A stretch of 64,000 nucleotides of DNA from Pseudoteredinibacter isoporae. Its GTDB lineage: Bacteria > Pseudomonadota > Gammaproteobacteria > Pseudomonadales > Cellvibrionaceae. Below the pieces are notes generated by a model. The model was not told the DNA's origin and did not search any database. It worked only from the letters and a program-made list of their open reading frames with translations. Both the position numbers and the translations under genes were made by a program. Positions 39,179 through 52,409 of this stretch are shown here, piece after piece. The DNA is taken from the NCBI RefSeq assembly GCF_011602085.1, contig NZ_JAAONY010000001.1:496001-560000 (forward strand), in the 5' to 3' direction. Numbering within the stretch: the first letter of the stretch is position 1; the number at the start of each line of letters is the position of its first letter.

Positions 39179-39625
39179 TTACACACCCGTTATGTAAAAG
39201 CGAAAATCACTCGCTTCCGCATATTGGTCATAGAGCGACCTCGCCGTGGCATTTCCATCCTGGGTCAGTAGGGTTAATGCTGGCCAGCCCTTTTCTTTAC
39301 ACATATCCATTAAATGACGATAAAGAAGTTTACCCACCCCCTTACCCCGAAACACCGGAGAAACAAATAAGTCACTCAAGTAACACACTTCCTTGCCATA
39401 GATACTCAAGGGCCAAGCGTGATAATGAGCTAAGCCTGCTAAATCACCATTTTCATCATAAGCCACCAACCCTTGGAGCATATTGGCGTCATCATGTAGC
39501 CAATTCCACTGGATCATGATCTTTTCTTTATCAGCCGGACTTTCATAAAAATCACAATAGCCCTTGAAGAGTTCTTGCCACTGATCAAAATCGTCTTCGC
39601 TCAGCATTCGTACCTGAACACTCAT
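39179..39625 (-). CDS. GNAT family N-acetyltransferase
   Basis: A 148-residue GCN5-related acetyltransferase. The acetyl-CoA-binding motif A is visible as VCYLSDLFVSPVFRGKGVGKLLYRHL, with the Q/RxxGxG/A form (RGKGVG), and motif B as WPALTLLTQDGNATARSLYDQYA. The substrate is not evident; the family includes small-molecule and protein acetylators. Its stop lies 14 bp from the end of the convergent MocR gene, with no obvious terminator between them. Confidence 0.87.
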   Translation of the reverse strand: MSVQVRMLSEDDFDQWQELFKGYCDFYESPADKEKIMIQWNWLHDDANMLQGLVAYDENGDLAGLAHYHAWPLSIYGKEVCYLSDLFVSPVFRGKGVGKLLYRHLMDMCKEKGWPALTLLTQDGNATARSLYDQYAEASDFRFYITGV

Positions 39626-39724
39626 CGTTATCCCCTGTTTGGTTTTATGGTGCTTTTAGTCTTGCTCAACAAAGTGGCTTTAGAAAGGTCCACTTTTTTC
39701 AAATTTTAAGAGGCCAATAGAAGA

Positions 39725-39764
39725 TTGACTATAATATTGAAGTATTTATCAATTGAGCTATAAT
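39725..39764 (+). promoter_or_regulatory. Promoter and repeat of the RES-Xre toxin-antitoxin pair
   Basis: TTGAAG (39737-39742) and TATAAT (39759-39764) are 16 bp apart. An ATTGA...CTATAAT motif occurs twice (about 39724-39735 and 39752-39764), overlapping the promoter, and may be an operator for the antitoxin. Basis: seen in sequence; the operator role is inference. Confidence 0.6.
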
Positions 39765-39789
39765 TTTGTAAAGCTTGAGGAAAAACACC

Positions 39790-40188
39790 ATGAGCCAATT
39801 TGCAAATTTCACCACTGAAAAAAGAAAAGAGGCCGCAGGGCCTTTAATCAGAACCATTCTGCAAATCTTTGAACGCTGGAAACTTAATAATAGCCAGCAG
39901 CAGGCCTTATTAGGCTTACATAATGAAGGGACTTTTTACAACTGGAAGAAAAAGCCCGAATCCGCCACTCTCACCAATGACCTCCTTGAGAGAACCAGTT
40001 ACATTCTGGGCATCTGGAGATCGCTTCAGATTCTTATCCCGGAAGAACGTATTTCCGATACTTGGATAACATCCCCCAATAGCAGCAGTGCCTTCAACGG
40101 CCAATCTCCGCTACAGCGAATGCTGGCCGGACATATCGTGGATTTGGCACATGTTCGCCAATATCTGGATGCAGAGCGAGGCGGCTAG
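39790..40188 (+). CDS. Xre/MbcA/ParS-type antitoxin
   Basis: A 132-residue antitoxin of the RES-Xre class. The N-terminal half is Xre-like and helical (LNNSQQQALLGLHNEGTFYNW); the C-terminal part is the toxin-binding segment of the MbcA/ParS/Xre family (DTWITSPNSSSAFNGQSPLQ and MLAGHIVDLAHVRQYLDAERGG). The ATG at 39790 has GAGGAAA upstream; the TTG at 39775 would overlap it. It is followed after 2 bp by the RES toxin gene, the standard order. It should neutralise the toxin and repress its own promoter. Confidence 0.9.
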   Translation: MSQFANFTTEKRKEAAGPLIRTILQIFERWKLNNSQQQALLGLHNEGTFYNWKKKPESATLTNDLLERTSYILGIWRSLQILIPEERISDTWITSPNSSSAFNGQSPLQRMLAGHIVDLAHVRQYLDAERGG

Positions 40189-40190
40189 GA

Positions 40191-40883
40191 ATGGATGTCG
40201 CTGACCTGGAAGTCACTCCTGTTAAAGAGACCACTTATCGCTTGATTCCCAGCCGCTTTCCGCCGATTGACCTCTACGAGAGAGTGGCCAACGCTGAAGA
40301 ATTCGAAATTCTCCACGAAATTGAATCCCTGACCAATGACCGACTTAGAGACGAAGTTGGGGACATCAGCCTGGTTGCCAAAGAAGATCGGATCGCCGGC
40401 CCTGGCACCAGCTATATTATGGCGGCCTTTACCCACGCCCGAGTGAATGAAGATGGAGGCCGTTTCGATAGAGGTTACGGTGTATTTTATTGCGCGAAGG
40501 AACTGGAAACTGCCATCGAAGAAACCAAATACCACCGGGCGAAATTCTTTTGCGATTTCAACAGCAGCCCAACAACCGTGGATATGCGCTCACTGCTAAC
40601 CGACTTGGACCAAAACCTCCACACCGTTCTAGGTAGACAAGAAGAACTGTCCGATATATATCACCTCGATGATTATTCAGCCGGTCAGGCCCTCGGCCAA
40701 AAGCTGAAAGACGCCAAGTCCTGGGGCATCGCATTTTCCAGCGTGCGAAGAGATGGTGGTCATTGTTATGGCGTGTTCAGGCCACCCGCCCTGTCTAATT
40801 GTCGCCAGGCCAAACACTACCAATACCACTTTGATGGAAAAACCATTTCCCACGTGATTGAGAAGACTTTGATCTCTCTGTGA
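40191..40883 (+). CDS. RES-domain toxin (NAD+-depleting type)
   Basis: A 230-residue toxin with the RES fold. The named residues appear in their expected places: arginine in TTYRLIPSRFPPIDLYERV, glutamate in FYCAKELETAIEETKYHR and serine in IAFSSVRRDGGHCYG. RES toxins of this family degrade NAD+ (MbcT by phosphorolysis, others by hydrolysis) and stop growth. The gene starts 2 bp after the antitoxin stop and ends 8 bp before a terminator, so the pair is one transcript. It lies 80 bp before the end of gyrB on the other strand. The reading frame is intact. Confidence 0.9.
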   Translation: MDVADLEVTPVKETTYRLIPSRFPPIDLYERVANAEEFEILHEIESLTNDRLRDEVGDISLVAKEDRIAGPGTSYIMAAFTHARVNEDGGRFDRGYGVFYCAKELETAIEETKYHRAKFFCDFNSSPTTVDMRSLLTDLDQNLHTVLGRQEELSDIYHLDDYSAGQALGQKLKDAKSWGIAFSSVRRDGGHCYGVFRPPALSNCRQAKHYQYHFDGKTISHVIEKTLISL

Positions 40884-40891
40884 ATCTACAC

Positions 40892-40921
40892 AAAAAAGGC
40901 AGCTCGAAAGCTGCCTTTTTT
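40892..40921. terminator. Bidirectional intrinsic terminator
   Basis: A 13-base stem (AAAAAAGGCAGCT and AGCTGCCTTTTTT) with a CGAA tetraloop lies between the RES toxin gene and the converging gyrB. Its A- and T-runs allow use from both sides. Confidence 0.94.
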
Positions 40922-40963
40922 TATTCTTACTTCATTGCGATTTGCCAATAAACAACTGGGAGA

Positions 40964-44535
<3,572 letters not shown>

Positions 44536-44555
44536 CTAATGCGGAAAGCCCATCC

Positions 44556-45659
44556 TTACAGACGCATGGGCATTACAACGTAAACCGCGTTGCCGCCCTC
44601 TTCGGCTTCCACCAATGCCGAGCTATTGGAATCAGACAGGGTGAATTTAACGTTTTCAGATTGAAGTACGTTGACCACATCCTGTAAGTAACTGACATTG
44701 AAGCCAATTTCCAGGCTGTCCCCACTGTAGTTGACGGTAACCTGCTCTTCCGCTTCTTCCTGCTCAGGGTTATTCGCTGTGACGGTCAACTGTCCATCAC
44801 TTAGCAACAACCTTACACCTCGGTATTTTTCGTTGGACAAAATCGCCGTACGAGCAAAGGCTTGCTTCAACTCAGCGCGTTCGCCGATAACAGTTTTGTT
44901 GCCGTTCTTCGGTAATACACGCTCATAATCCGGGAATTTCCCATCAACCAGCTTTGAAGTGAAGGTATAGTGCTCTGTAATTGCGCGGACATGGTTACTA
45001 CCCAAGCTCACTGTAACTTCAGCATCGCTGTCTTCCAACAGTCGAGACAATTCAACGACGCCTTTGCGGGGCAAAATCGCGTGCTTGTTTTCAGGGCAGT
45101 TGATATCGATTTGCTCAGTACTCAAGGCAAGGCGGTGACCGTCGGTAGCAACAAAACGTAACTGCCCCTGGCTAACTTCCCAAAGCATGCCGTTGAGGTA
45201 ATAGCGAACATCCTGCTGTGCCATCGCAAAGCCAGTGCTGTCGATCAGGCCTTTGATAATGGACTGACCACAGGAAAACTGCAGATCCTGGGCGGAATCT
45301 TCCACATTGGGGAAGTCGTTCGCAGGCAAGGTTGCCAGACTGAAACGGCTACGGCCACTCTTCACAGTCACCTTCTGACCATCTTCAATAAAATCAATCA
45401 AAGCACCATCAGGCAGTGAACGACAAATATCAAACAGCTTACGCGCAGGAACAGTAATTTGACCGGAATCTCCCGCTTGCTCCAACTGCACGCGGCCCAC
45501 GATTTCCACTTCCAGATCGGTACCGGTCAAGGATAGCTGATCGCCCTCAAGAACAACCAGTACATTCGCCAGAACAGGCAGAGTTTGTCTGCGCTCTACA
45601 ACACCCGCAACCAACTGCAGGGGTTTTAATAAAGCATCTCGAGAGATAGTAAATTTCAT
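44556..45659 (-). CDS. dnaN: DNA polymerase III beta sliding clamp
   Basis: A 367-residue clamp that forms a ring around DNA and tethers the polymerase. The three-domain pattern is normal: MKFTISRDALLKPLQLVAGVVERRQTLPVLANVLV at the start (shortened here), RYYLNGMLWEV, FATDGHRLALS-like text in the middle, and a C-terminal YVVMPMRL, which forms part of the protein-binding pocket. The ATG at 45659 is used; a TTG just before is less likely. It sits 60 bp after dnaA and 20 bp before recF. Confidence 0.99.
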   Translation of the reverse strand: MKFTISRDALLKPLQLVAGVVERRQTLPVLANVLVVLEGDQLSLTGTDLEVEIVGRVQLEQAGDSGQITVPARKLFDICRSLPDGALIDFIEDGQKVTVKSGRSRFSLATLPANDFPNVEDSAQDLQFSCGQSIIKGLIDSTGFAMAQQDVRYYLNGMLWEVSQGQLRFVATDGHRLALSTEQIDINCPENKHAILPRKGVVELSRLLEDSDAEVTVSLGSNHVRAITEHYTFTSKLVDGKFPDYERVLPKNGNKTVIGERAELKQAFARTAILSNEKYRGVRLLLSDGQLTVTANNPEQEEAEEQVTVNYSGDSLEIGFNVSYLQDVVNVLQSENVKFTLSDSNSSALVEAEEGGNAVYVVMPMRL

Positions 45660-45719
45660 CAATTTATCCCAAATCCTAATGGTTTTATATTAGATATATC
45701 TTATATAAATACAACGTAC

Positions 45720-47366
45720 TTAAGTGGTCAAGGAACGCAAAAGATTCTTCACATCTTCGCGGATATCGGCATCTTCTTCCCTTAACTCCTTAATTTTACG
45801 GCAGGCATGCAATACAGTTGTATGATCGCGTCCGCCGAAAGAGTCCCCAATTTCAGGCAAGCTGTGATTGGTTAATTCCTTTGCCAAAGCCATAGCGACC
45901 TGGCGAGGTCGAGCAACAGATCGGCTGCGTCTCTTCGACAATAAATCAGCCACCTTGATTTTATAGTATTCCGCCACAACGCGCTGGATATTATCGATAC
46001 CAACTTGCTTATCTTGCAGGGCTAACAGGTCTTTTAGCGCTTCTCGAACCAAAGGCACATCGATATCGCGTCCGGTAAATTGCGCATTGGCAATCACACG
46101 TTTAAGTGCACCTTCCAGTTCACGAACATTGGAGCGAATGCGCTGGGCAATAAAGAAGGCCGCATCGTTTGGCAATAACATGTTGGATTGAGCGGCCTTC
46201 TTCATCAAAATGGCCACTCGGGTTTCCAATTCGGGCGGTTCAACCGATACGGTTAAACCCCAACCAAAGCGGCTCTTCAATCGCTCTTCCAGCCCCTGAA
46301 TCTCTTTTGGATAACGATCGCAGGTCAGGATAATTTGCTGCCCCCCTTCCAACAGGGCATTGAACGTATGGAAAAATTCCTCCTGGGAACGCTCTTTGCC
46401 GGCAAAAAACTGGATATCATCAATCAAAAGCGCATCAACTGAACGGTAAAAGCGCTTAAAATCGTTGATTGCATTCAATTGCAGGGCTTTCACCATATCC
46501 GCAACAAAACGCTCGGAGTGCAAATACACCACTTTAGCGTGTGGGTTCTGTTCAACGAGGTGGTGACCAACAGCGTGCATAAGGTGAGTTTTACCTAAAC
46601 CAACACCGCCATAAATAAACAGAGGGTTGTAAGAACCACCCGGATTTTCCGCTACCTGCCTTGCAGCCGCCAAACCTAATTGGTTCGATTTACCTTCAAC
46701 AAAACTCTTAAACGTAAAACCGGCATTTAAGTAGGTGCGATGCTTCAAGCCACCTTCAACTTCAATATCGCCGCTGGGCTTGATGATTTCAGGGGCTGCT
46801 TTTATTGGTTCAGCAGGTACAGATGGTTGTTGATCCAACGAGACAGGCTTAGACACTGCATTGTCGAACCCGCCTCCACTCATTCCAGGAACAGCCAGGT
46901 TAGCGGAATGGCCAGCGCTGCTCGATCCCGGATCTATTGCCGTTGAATAGTTTGAGTTTACGTTCGGCATACCGTCGGAAACAGGCACGTTTAGATCCCG
47001 ATTATCCGGTGCCACTATCGGAGTGGGTGCAGGCACTGGATTCATCGTCGGCGTAGCAACAGCGGTTTGAATTGGCTCAGGATTAGCACGCTGGCTTCGA
47101 CGTTGAAAACGGGTCGCCTGACGATTAGCCACTGCGACACTCACATTCAACCGAGCACCCTCGGCGTAATTATTGGCCAATTCAATGATACGAGATAAGT
47201 ACTTGTCGTTTACCCAATCATGGATAAATCGATTGGGAGCCAACAGACACAATCCACCCGCATCGTCCGATTGCGCTTGCAGTGGTTTGATCCAGGTATT
47301 GAACTGCTGAGAAGGCAACTCCTGACTTAAGCTGCTCAAGCATTTATCCCAAATAAGACCTGACAA
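45720..47366 (-). CDS. dnaA: Chromosomal replication initiator protein DnaA
   Basis: About 548 residues. Domain I ([25 protein letters not shown]) comes first; domain II is long and low in complexity (about 90-215, rich in Pro, Ala, Ser and Asn). Domain III has the Walker [17 protein letters not shown], Walker B LLIDDIQF and a sensor arginine region. Domain IV has [37 protein letters not shown], the DnaA-box-binding signature. The start is set at TTG 47366, preceded by GGGGGA; a TTG at 47378 would put that site inside the gene. It is divergent from rpmH across an intergenic region with DnaA boxes. The long domain II makes it larger than E. coli DnaA (467). Confidence 0.97.
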   Translation of the reverse strand: MSGLIWDKCLSSLSQELPSQQFNTWIKPLQAQSDDAGGLCLLAPNRFIHDWVNDKYLSRIIELANNYAEGARLNVSVAVANRQATRFQRRSQRANPEPIQTAVATPTMNPVPAPTPIVAPDNRDLNVPVSDGMPNVNSNYSTAIDPGSSSAGHSANLAVPGMSGGGFDNAVSKPVSLDQQPSVPAEPIKAAPEIIKPSGDIEVEGGLKHRTYLNAGFTFKSFVEGKSNQLGLAAARQVAENPGGSYNPLFIYGGVGLGKTHLMHAVGHHLVEQNPHAKVVYLHSERFVADMVKALQLNAINDFKRFYRSVDALLIDDIQFFAGKERSQEEFFHTFNALLEGGQQIILTCDRYPKEIQGLEERLKSRFGWGLTVSVEPPELETRVAILMKKAAQSNMLLPNDAAFFIAQRIRSNVRELEGALKRVIANAQFTGRDIDVPLVREALKDLLALQDKQVGIDNIQRVVAEYYKIKVADLLSKRRSRSVARPRQVAMALAKELTNHSLPEIGDSFGGRDHTTVLHACRKIKELREEDADIREDVKNLLRSLTT

Positions 47367-48009
47367 AAAATCCCCCAATAACCCAGCAGGTTTGTTTTAT
47401 TCTTGTAAGCTTTCACCCACAACAGCGCAGCAGGAAACAACATAAAATCGCTATGTTGATCGGCATGCGCGAAACAATATCTATATATAAAGAAGAAAGA
47501 CTTTATTTTCTGGATCGCCAAGTCTGTGTTTGTCTTCTTTTTATCCAAAGACATGGCGGCTTTAATGACAACGAGGGTGACAAAAGCCAATGGCGACGTG
47601 TGTATAAGTCTTCTTTCCCTGGCTGTGTTTGTTCAAATAACTCAAGTTAACCACAGCGATCCGCCTAGACTACCTCAACAAGGATAAGTTATCCACAAAA
47701 ACCGTATTTAATTTTTACTACAGCCAGAAAAACTCCCCTTATATCAACGACTCACCCAACTATCTCAAATCCATGACTAGACGCTCAAAATTTGTTTTCT
47801 GTGGAAAACCCTGTTGAAAACCTGAATATAGACTGTACAAATACGGTTAAAAAACCGTTAATCCATCAATATCTGATCATTTTCTAATTATTCATTGCAT
47901 TTTTTAGGTGGATTCATTAAAATCGCGCCTCATTTTTCCACGAGCTCGGCTGTTCAAATGGGTTTCAGTTAAGCTCTAAAGCCGACATGATTGAACAACG
48001 GGTATTATC
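47367..48009. other. dnaA-rpmH intergenic region; candidate origin of replication 1
   Basis: A 643-bp gap between divergent dnaA and rpmH with DnaA boxes: TTATCCACA (47689-47697, perfect), TTAACCACA (47647-47655), TTATCCAAA (47541-47549), TTTTCCACA on the minus strand (47800-47808) and a weaker TTTTCCACG (47934-47942). An AT-rich stretch lies at about 47810-47935, with a small inverted repeat around ACGGTT...AACCGT at 47843-47859. Pseudomonas has an origin at this position. The rpmH promoter is also here. No gene is seen. Confidence 0.65.
47895..47923 (+). promoter_or_regulatory. Probable sigma70 promoter of rpmH
   Basis: TTGCAT (47895-47900) and TAAAAT (47918-47923) are 17 bp apart, placing the start of transcription about 80 bases before rpmH. 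Basis: seen in sequence. Confidence 0.65.
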
Positions 48010-48144
48010 ATGAAAAGAACTTTTCAGCCAAGCGTACTGAAGCGCAAGCGCACTCACGGTTTCCGCTCTCGTATGGCCACTAAAAACGGTCGTAAGTTGC
48101 TTGCTCGCCGTCGCAGCAAGGGCCGTAAAGTATTGGCTGCATAA
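48010..48144 (+). CDS. rpmH: 50S ribosomal protein L34
   Basis: A 44-residue, strongly basic ribosomal protein. The sequence begins [20 protein letters not shown] and continues [20 protein letters not shown], matching L34 throughout. The gene is followed after 36 bp by rnpA, with which it is nearly always co-transcribed. Its promoter lies in the dnaA-rpmH gap. Confidence 0.99.
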   Translation: MKRTFQPSVLKRKRTHGFRSRMATKNGRKLLARRRSKGRKVLAA

Positions 48145-48180
48145 TTAGCGCTAATACTGCCCTGACACTGGAGTTTTCGC

Positions 48181-48549
48181 TTGTCGCACCATTTAGGTTT
48201 TGATAAATCCCTGCGACTGCTGAACTCCAGTGATTTTAAGCCAGTCTTCGACTCGCCTTCCTTTCGTGCTTCTCATCAGCACTTCCTTATTCTCGTAAAA
48301 CGTAATCAGCTGGATCATCCCCGACTGGGTCTGGTTATCGCCAAAAAGAATGTTCGCCACGCGGTCGATCGCAATCGTCTAAAACGTGTGATTCGGGAAT
48401 CTTTTCGGTTACAGCAACACCAATTGCCTTCATTCGATGCTATAGTGCTCGCTCGCCGCGGCATGGACACACTCGATAATGCGGCATTGACACGTCAGTT
48501 AAATAAACAGTGGCAAAAGCTGGTTCGTAAAGCAGCGAGCAATGACTAA
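48181..48549 (+). CDS. rnpA: Ribonuclease P protein component
   Basis: A 122-residue basic protein that assists the RNase P RNA in tRNA 5'-end processing. It has the conserved RNR-type motif VDRNRLKRVIRESFR and GLVIAKKNVRHA. The start codon appears to be TTG at 48181. The stop codon overlaps the yidD start by one base (TAATG). Normal length. Confidence 0.96.
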   Translation: MSHHLGFDKSLRLLNSSDFKPVFDSPSFRASHQHFLILVKRNQLDHPRLGLVIAKKNVRHAVDRNRLKRVIRESFRLQQHQLPSFDAIVLARRGMDTLDNAALTRQLNKQWQKLVRKAASND

Positions 48550-48788
48550 TGAAAACGCTATTGCTGGGTTTGATCAAAGTCTATCAATACCTCGCCAGCC
48601 CCTGGGTTGGTAACCAATGTCGTTTTTACCCAAGCTGCTCTAATTATGCGAAAGAGGCAATAGAAACTCACGGCAGTTTAAAGGGCTGTTACCTGGCCGC
48701 ATGCCGATTGGCCAAATGCCACCCCTGGCACCCAGGCGGAATTGACCCTGTGCCGGCTAAACCTTCAACTTCTCAAGACCAAGAATAG
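48549..48788 (+). CDS. yidD: Membrane protein insertion efficiency factor
   Basis: A 79-residue YidD protein. It shows the family pattern YQYLASPWVGNQCRFYPSCSNYAKEAIETHG and CRLAKCHPWHPGGIDPVP, with three conserved cysteines, and a short amphipathic N-terminus. YidD is thought to help membrane-protein insertion together with YidC, whose gene follows 5 bp later. Overlap with rnpA suggests coupling. Confidence 0.95.
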   Translation: MKTLLLGLIKVYQYLASPWVGNQCRFYPSCSNYAKEAIETHGSLKGCYLAACRLAKCHPWHPGGIDPVPAKPSTSQDQE

Positions 48789-48793
48789 ACATT

Positions 48794-50467
48794 ATGGATT
48801 GGCAAAAGTATTTATTGATCATCGCCATGGCAGTGGTCTCTTATCTTTTGGTGCTGGAATGGAATGAATTCCAGGACCGCAAACTGGCCGCAAGCAAACC
48901 GGTTGCAGCCAGCGAGGAAACCCTGGCTTCTCCAGTCGCCGCCAGTGAACTTCCAACACCGGCCCTGAACAAAACAGCAGTGGCCAGTGACCTTCCCACC
49001 ACAGGAACCGAACCGGTAGAAACTACCCCAACCAGTTCCCAGCTAATCCGCGTTAAAACCGATGCTCTGGATCTGATCATCGATACCCACGGTGGCGACA
49101 TTATTAAAGCGGCATTGCCTCAGCACTACGCTGAGCTGAATCGCCCCGAACTGCCGTTCGTGATTCTGAATCGTACTGCGGACAAAACCTATATTGCTCA
49201 AAGCGGATTGATTGGCCCCAACGCTACCGATACCGCCAAAGGTCGCCCGGTTTTCCAAACCAGCCAGAGTCAATACGAACTGGCTCCGGGTAAGGACAAT
49301 CTGGCAGTAGATCTGGTCCTGCAACAAGGTGATGTTCAAATCACCAAACGCTTTAACTTCGCCCGAGGCGAAAACCTGATCAAGATCCAATATCTGATCG
49401 ACAATAAAAGCGGCAGTAATTGGAAAGGTAACTTCTACGCTCAAATTAAGCGTGATCGCTCTCCTGTAGCAACCGGAACCAGCGCCATTGGCCTTCAGCC
49501 ATACCTCGGTGCCGCATTGACCACAGCTGATGAAAATTACAAGAAAGTTGATTTCGACGATCTTGATGAAGAATCCGTAAAAGTCGATATCCAGGGTGGC
49601 TGGGTAGCTATGGTGCAGCACTACTTTATTGGTGCCTGGATCGCCGATAAAGAACAGGATAATACCTTTACCCTGCGTCGTATTCGCAATACTCAAATGT
49701 ACACTTTTGGTTATACCGCACCTCAGACTCTGGTAGAGCCAGGTACCTTAGGTGTGATTGATTCTGAGTTTTATGTTGGTCCAAAAGACGTATACCGTCT
49801 GGAAGAAATCGCTCCACATCTGGACTTAACCGTGGATTACGGTTGGTTGTGGTGGATTGCGAAACCACTGTTTTATTTGCTGACCTGGATCCAAGGCTTT
49901 ATCGGTAACTGGGGTTGGTCCATTGTCGTTCTGACACTGATTATTAAAGCGGCCTTCTTCAAACTGACCGCGACCAGCTATCGAAGCATGGCCAATATGC
50001 GCAAGCTGCAACCGAAAATGCAGCAACTGAAAGAGCTTTACGGGGACGATCGTCAAAAGATGTCTCAAGAAACCATGAAGCTCTATCAAAAAGAAAAGGT
50101 GAACCCACTGGGAGGCTGTTTACCCATCCTGATTCAAATGCCGGTATTTATTGCCTTGTACTGGGTGCTTTCTGAATCGGTAGAATTGCGTCATGCGCCA
50201 TTTATTTTATGGATTCAGGATCTGTCGGTGAAAGATCCGTACTTCATTTTGCCGTTAATCATGGGGGCTACCCAATGGTTTATGATGAAGATGAACCCGA
50301 CTCCACCGGATCCGATGCAGGCAAAAATCATGAGCTATATGCCCATCGTATTTACCTTCCTGTTTATGTGGTTCCCGGCAGGTCTGGTATTGTACTGGGT
50401 AGTGAACAACACGATTTCGATGATTCAACAGTACATCATTACCAAACAGATTGAAGCAGAAGCCTAA
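48794..50467 (+). CDS. yidC: Membrane protein insertase YidC
   Basis: A 557-residue inner-membrane insertase. An N-terminal transmembrane helix (about 5-20) is followed by a low-complexity linker and the large periplasmic domain (about 70-340), then the conserved five-helix core: [21 protein letters not shown], a cytoplasmic hairpin with [11 protein letters not shown] and [23 protein letters not shown], and [24 protein letters not shown]. The expected positively charged inner-face arginine/lysine is present. It inserts proteins with or without Sec, including ATP synthase subunit c, whose gene is in this window. A terminator follows. Confidence 0.98.
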   Translation: MDWQKYLLIIAMAVVSYLLVLEWNEFQDRKLAASKPVAASEETLASPVAASELPTPALNKTAVASDLPTTGTEPVETTPTSSQLIRVKTDALDLIIDTHGGDIIKAALPQHYAELNRPELPFVILNRTADKTYIAQSGLIGPNATDTAKGRPVFQTSQSQYELAPGKDNLAVDLVLQQGDVQITKRFNFARGENLIKIQYLIDNKSGSNWKGNFYAQIKRDRSPVATGTSAIGLQPYLGAALTTADENYKKVDFDDLDEESVKVDIQGGWVAMVQHYFIGAWIADKEQDNTFTLRRIRNTQMYTFGYTAPQTLVEPGTLGVIDSEFYVGPKDVYRLEEIAPHLDLTVDYGWLWWIAKPLFYLLTWIQGFIGNWGWSIVVLTLIIKAAFFKLTATSYRSMANMRKLQPKMQQLKELYGDDRQKMSQETMKLYQKEKVNPLGGCLPILIQMPVFIALYWVLSESVELRHAPFILWIQDLSVKDPYFILPLIMGATQWFMMKMNPTPPDPMQAKIMSYMPIVFTFLFMWFPAGLVLYWVVNNTISMIQQYIITKQIEAEA

Positions 50468-50483
50468 GCTTTCAGCTTTACCA

Positions 50484-50508
50484 AAAGGGGCTTCTAGCCC
50501 CTTTTTTT
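50484..50508 (+). terminator. Intrinsic terminator after yidC
   Basis: A stem AAAGGGGC/GCCCCTTT with a 5-base loop (TTCTA) is followed by a run of seven T bases, 17 bp after the yidC stop. It separates yidC from mnmE. Confidence 0.93.
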
Positions 50509-50585
50509 ATAGAGTTAAATCGACATCGATTATTTTTGTAAAAATACATTTGTTAAATTATTTTACAAATTGCGAGCCAGAAAAC

Positions 50586-51962
50586 ATGCAACAGTCTTAT
50601 CAATTCAGTGACACCATTGCCGCCATTGCAACCGCACCTGGACGCGGAGGCGTTGGAATTATTCGCGTCTCCGGCAAGCATGCTGCTGATATTGCTGAAA
50701 GAATCTGTGCAAAAAGTTTAACCGCAAGACACGCCCACTATTGTGATTTTCACTCCAGTAATGGAGACGTCTTGGATTCGGGTATTGCACTGTTTTTTAA
50801 CAACCCTGATTCTTTTACCGGAGAAGATGTATTGGAATTACAGGGTCACGGTGGTCCAGTCATTCTGGATTTGCTGCTGGCCGAAGTCTGCAAACTCGGT
50901 GCCCGCATGGCTCGACCGGGAGAATTTTCCGAGCGCGCCTTTATCAATGACAAAATGGATCTGGCTCAGGCCGAAGCCATCGCCGACCTTATCGAGGCTA
51001 GCTCGGCCCAAGCCGCTCGCAATGCTCTTCACTCCTTACAAGGTGTGTTTTCAAAGCACGTTCACGAATTGGTCGAATCCCTGATTCGTCTGCGCATTTA
51101 TGTAGAAGCCGCTATTGATTTCCCTGAAGAAGAAATCGATTTTCTTAGCGATGGCAAGGTGGCAGGAGATCTCACTCAGCTACAGAAACAGCTCGAACAA
51201 TTACTGGCCGATGCCAAACAAGGTGTGTTGGTTCGTGAAGGCATGAATGTCGTTATCGCCGGTAAACCCAATGCCGGTAAATCCAGTCTGCTCAATGCCC
51301 TCGCCGGAACGGATAAGGCCATTGTGACGGACATCGCCGGTACCACACGTGACATTCTTCAGGAACAGATTCATATCGACGGCATGCCTTTACACATTAT
51401 CGATACAGCCGGCTTACGAGAGAGTCCGGATGAGGTGGAACGCATTGGTATCGAACGGGCCTGGCAAGCCATTGAAAAAGCCGATCGCGTTTTGCTATTG
51501 GTTGACGGACAGACCATCGATGCTGATTTTAATAAAGGCTCTATCTGGCCTGAGTTTACCCAAAAGCTTCCAAACCCTGATCAGTTAACGGTCATCCTCA
51601 ACAAAGCCGACTTGAGTAAGCACGGAGTTGGTCTACTCAGCTCTGACAAAGAAGATTGCCTGGGAATCAGCGCCAAAACCGGTGCCGGCCTGGAAGAACT
51701 TAAACAGCATTTAAAATCCGTAATGGGCTACCAGGGCGCCAGTGAAGGTGGTTTTACAGCCCGTCGCAGACATCTGGAAGCCATTGAAAAAGCTCAGGAA
51801 TCACTGGACAACGGAGCACTGCAGTTACACGAGCTGGGTGCGGGGGAATTGCTCGCTGAAGACCTGCGTGCGGCTCAGGAAGCACTTGGTGAAATCACTG
51901 GCAGCTTTACACCGGACGAACTCTTGGGGCGCATCTTTTCCAGTTTTTGTATTGGGAAATAA
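50586..51962 (+). CDS. mnmE: tRNA uridine-5-carboxymethylaminomethyl modification GTPase
   Basis: About 458 residues; with MnmG it modifies U34 of several tRNAs. The N-terminal folate-binding domain starts [22 protein letters not shown]. The GTPase domain has [28 protein letters not shown] and DTAGLRES, then NKADL. The C-terminus ends SFCIGK with the conserved cysteine. The ATG at 50586 fits the family start; a longer frame from 50451 overlaps yidC and is not used. Its partner gene mnmG lies about 0.93 kb downstream, past the candidate origin. Confidence 0.98.
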   Translation: MQQSYQFSDTIAAIATAPGRGGVGIIRVSGKHAADIAERICAKSLTARHAHYCDFHSSNGDVLDSGIALFFNNPDSFTGEDVLELQGHGGPVILDLLLAEVCKLGARMARPGEFSERAFINDKMDLAQAEAIADLIEASSAQAARNALHSLQGVFSKHVHELVESLIRLRIYVEAAIDFPEEEIDFLSDGKVAGDLTQLQKQLEQLLADAKQGVLVREGMNVVIAGKPNAGKSSLLNALAGTDKAIVTDIAGTTRDILQEQIHIDGMPLHIIDTAGLRESPDEVERIGIERAWQAIEKADRVLLLVDGQTIDADFNKGSIWPEFTQKLPNPDQLTVILNKADLSKHGVGLLSSDKEDCLGISAKTGAGLEELKQHLKSVMGYQGASEGGFTARRRHLEAIEKAQESLDNGALQLHELGAGELLAEDLRAAQEALGEITGSFTPDELLGRIFSSFCIGK

Positions 51963-52336
51963 GCACCTTTCTGTATTTCGCGTTTTTGGGAATGGCTTCC
52001 TTATATAGGTAGTCGTTTACAAACAGCAGTTAGGCCTCACACAGACACTTATTTGCAGATCCCCTGGAAAATTATCCTCCTGGATTTGGTTTCCCCATTG
52101 CTTTAGATCAGCAACAAAGAAGCCTCTCGTCTGCCTGGGTCACCGTCGCTTCGAAACGCATATCCCACCCAATATCCCCCTCAATAACCCCTCCTATCCA
52201 CTACCAATCCTTCAACACAAAGACTAAATAGTACGAAGGGGGTATACAGTAGTCCGAAATATAGAACAGGATTCCATTCACCGTTCGCACTCAGTTTTCA
52301 CAAAAAAACAATAAGGTCATATCAGGCCAAATAAAG

Positions 52337-52356
52337 TTATCCAAAGTTACCCACAG
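52337..52356 (+). repeat. Tandem DnaA-box pair, copy 1
   Basis: TTATCCAAA and TTACCCACA start 10 bp apart, about one helix turn. The same arrangement recurs at 52390. Confidence 0.75.
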
Positions 52357-52389
52357 AAAATTTGAATAAATACGGTTACTTAGAGAGGG

Positions 52390-52409
52390 TTATCCACAAT
52401 TACCCACAG
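52390..52409 (+). repeat. Tandem DnaA-box pair, copy 2
   Basis: TTATCCACA (perfect) and TTACCCACA, again 10 bp apart. It begins 53 bp after copy 1, close to five helix turns, so the boxes face the same side of the DNA. The two 20-base units differ at only two positions. Confidence 0.8.

Noticed and set aside
51963-52260. Possible small gene or RNA after mnmE
   Set aside because: Frames are short and lack ribosome sites; the pyrimidine-rich run near 52150-52210 has no clear structure.
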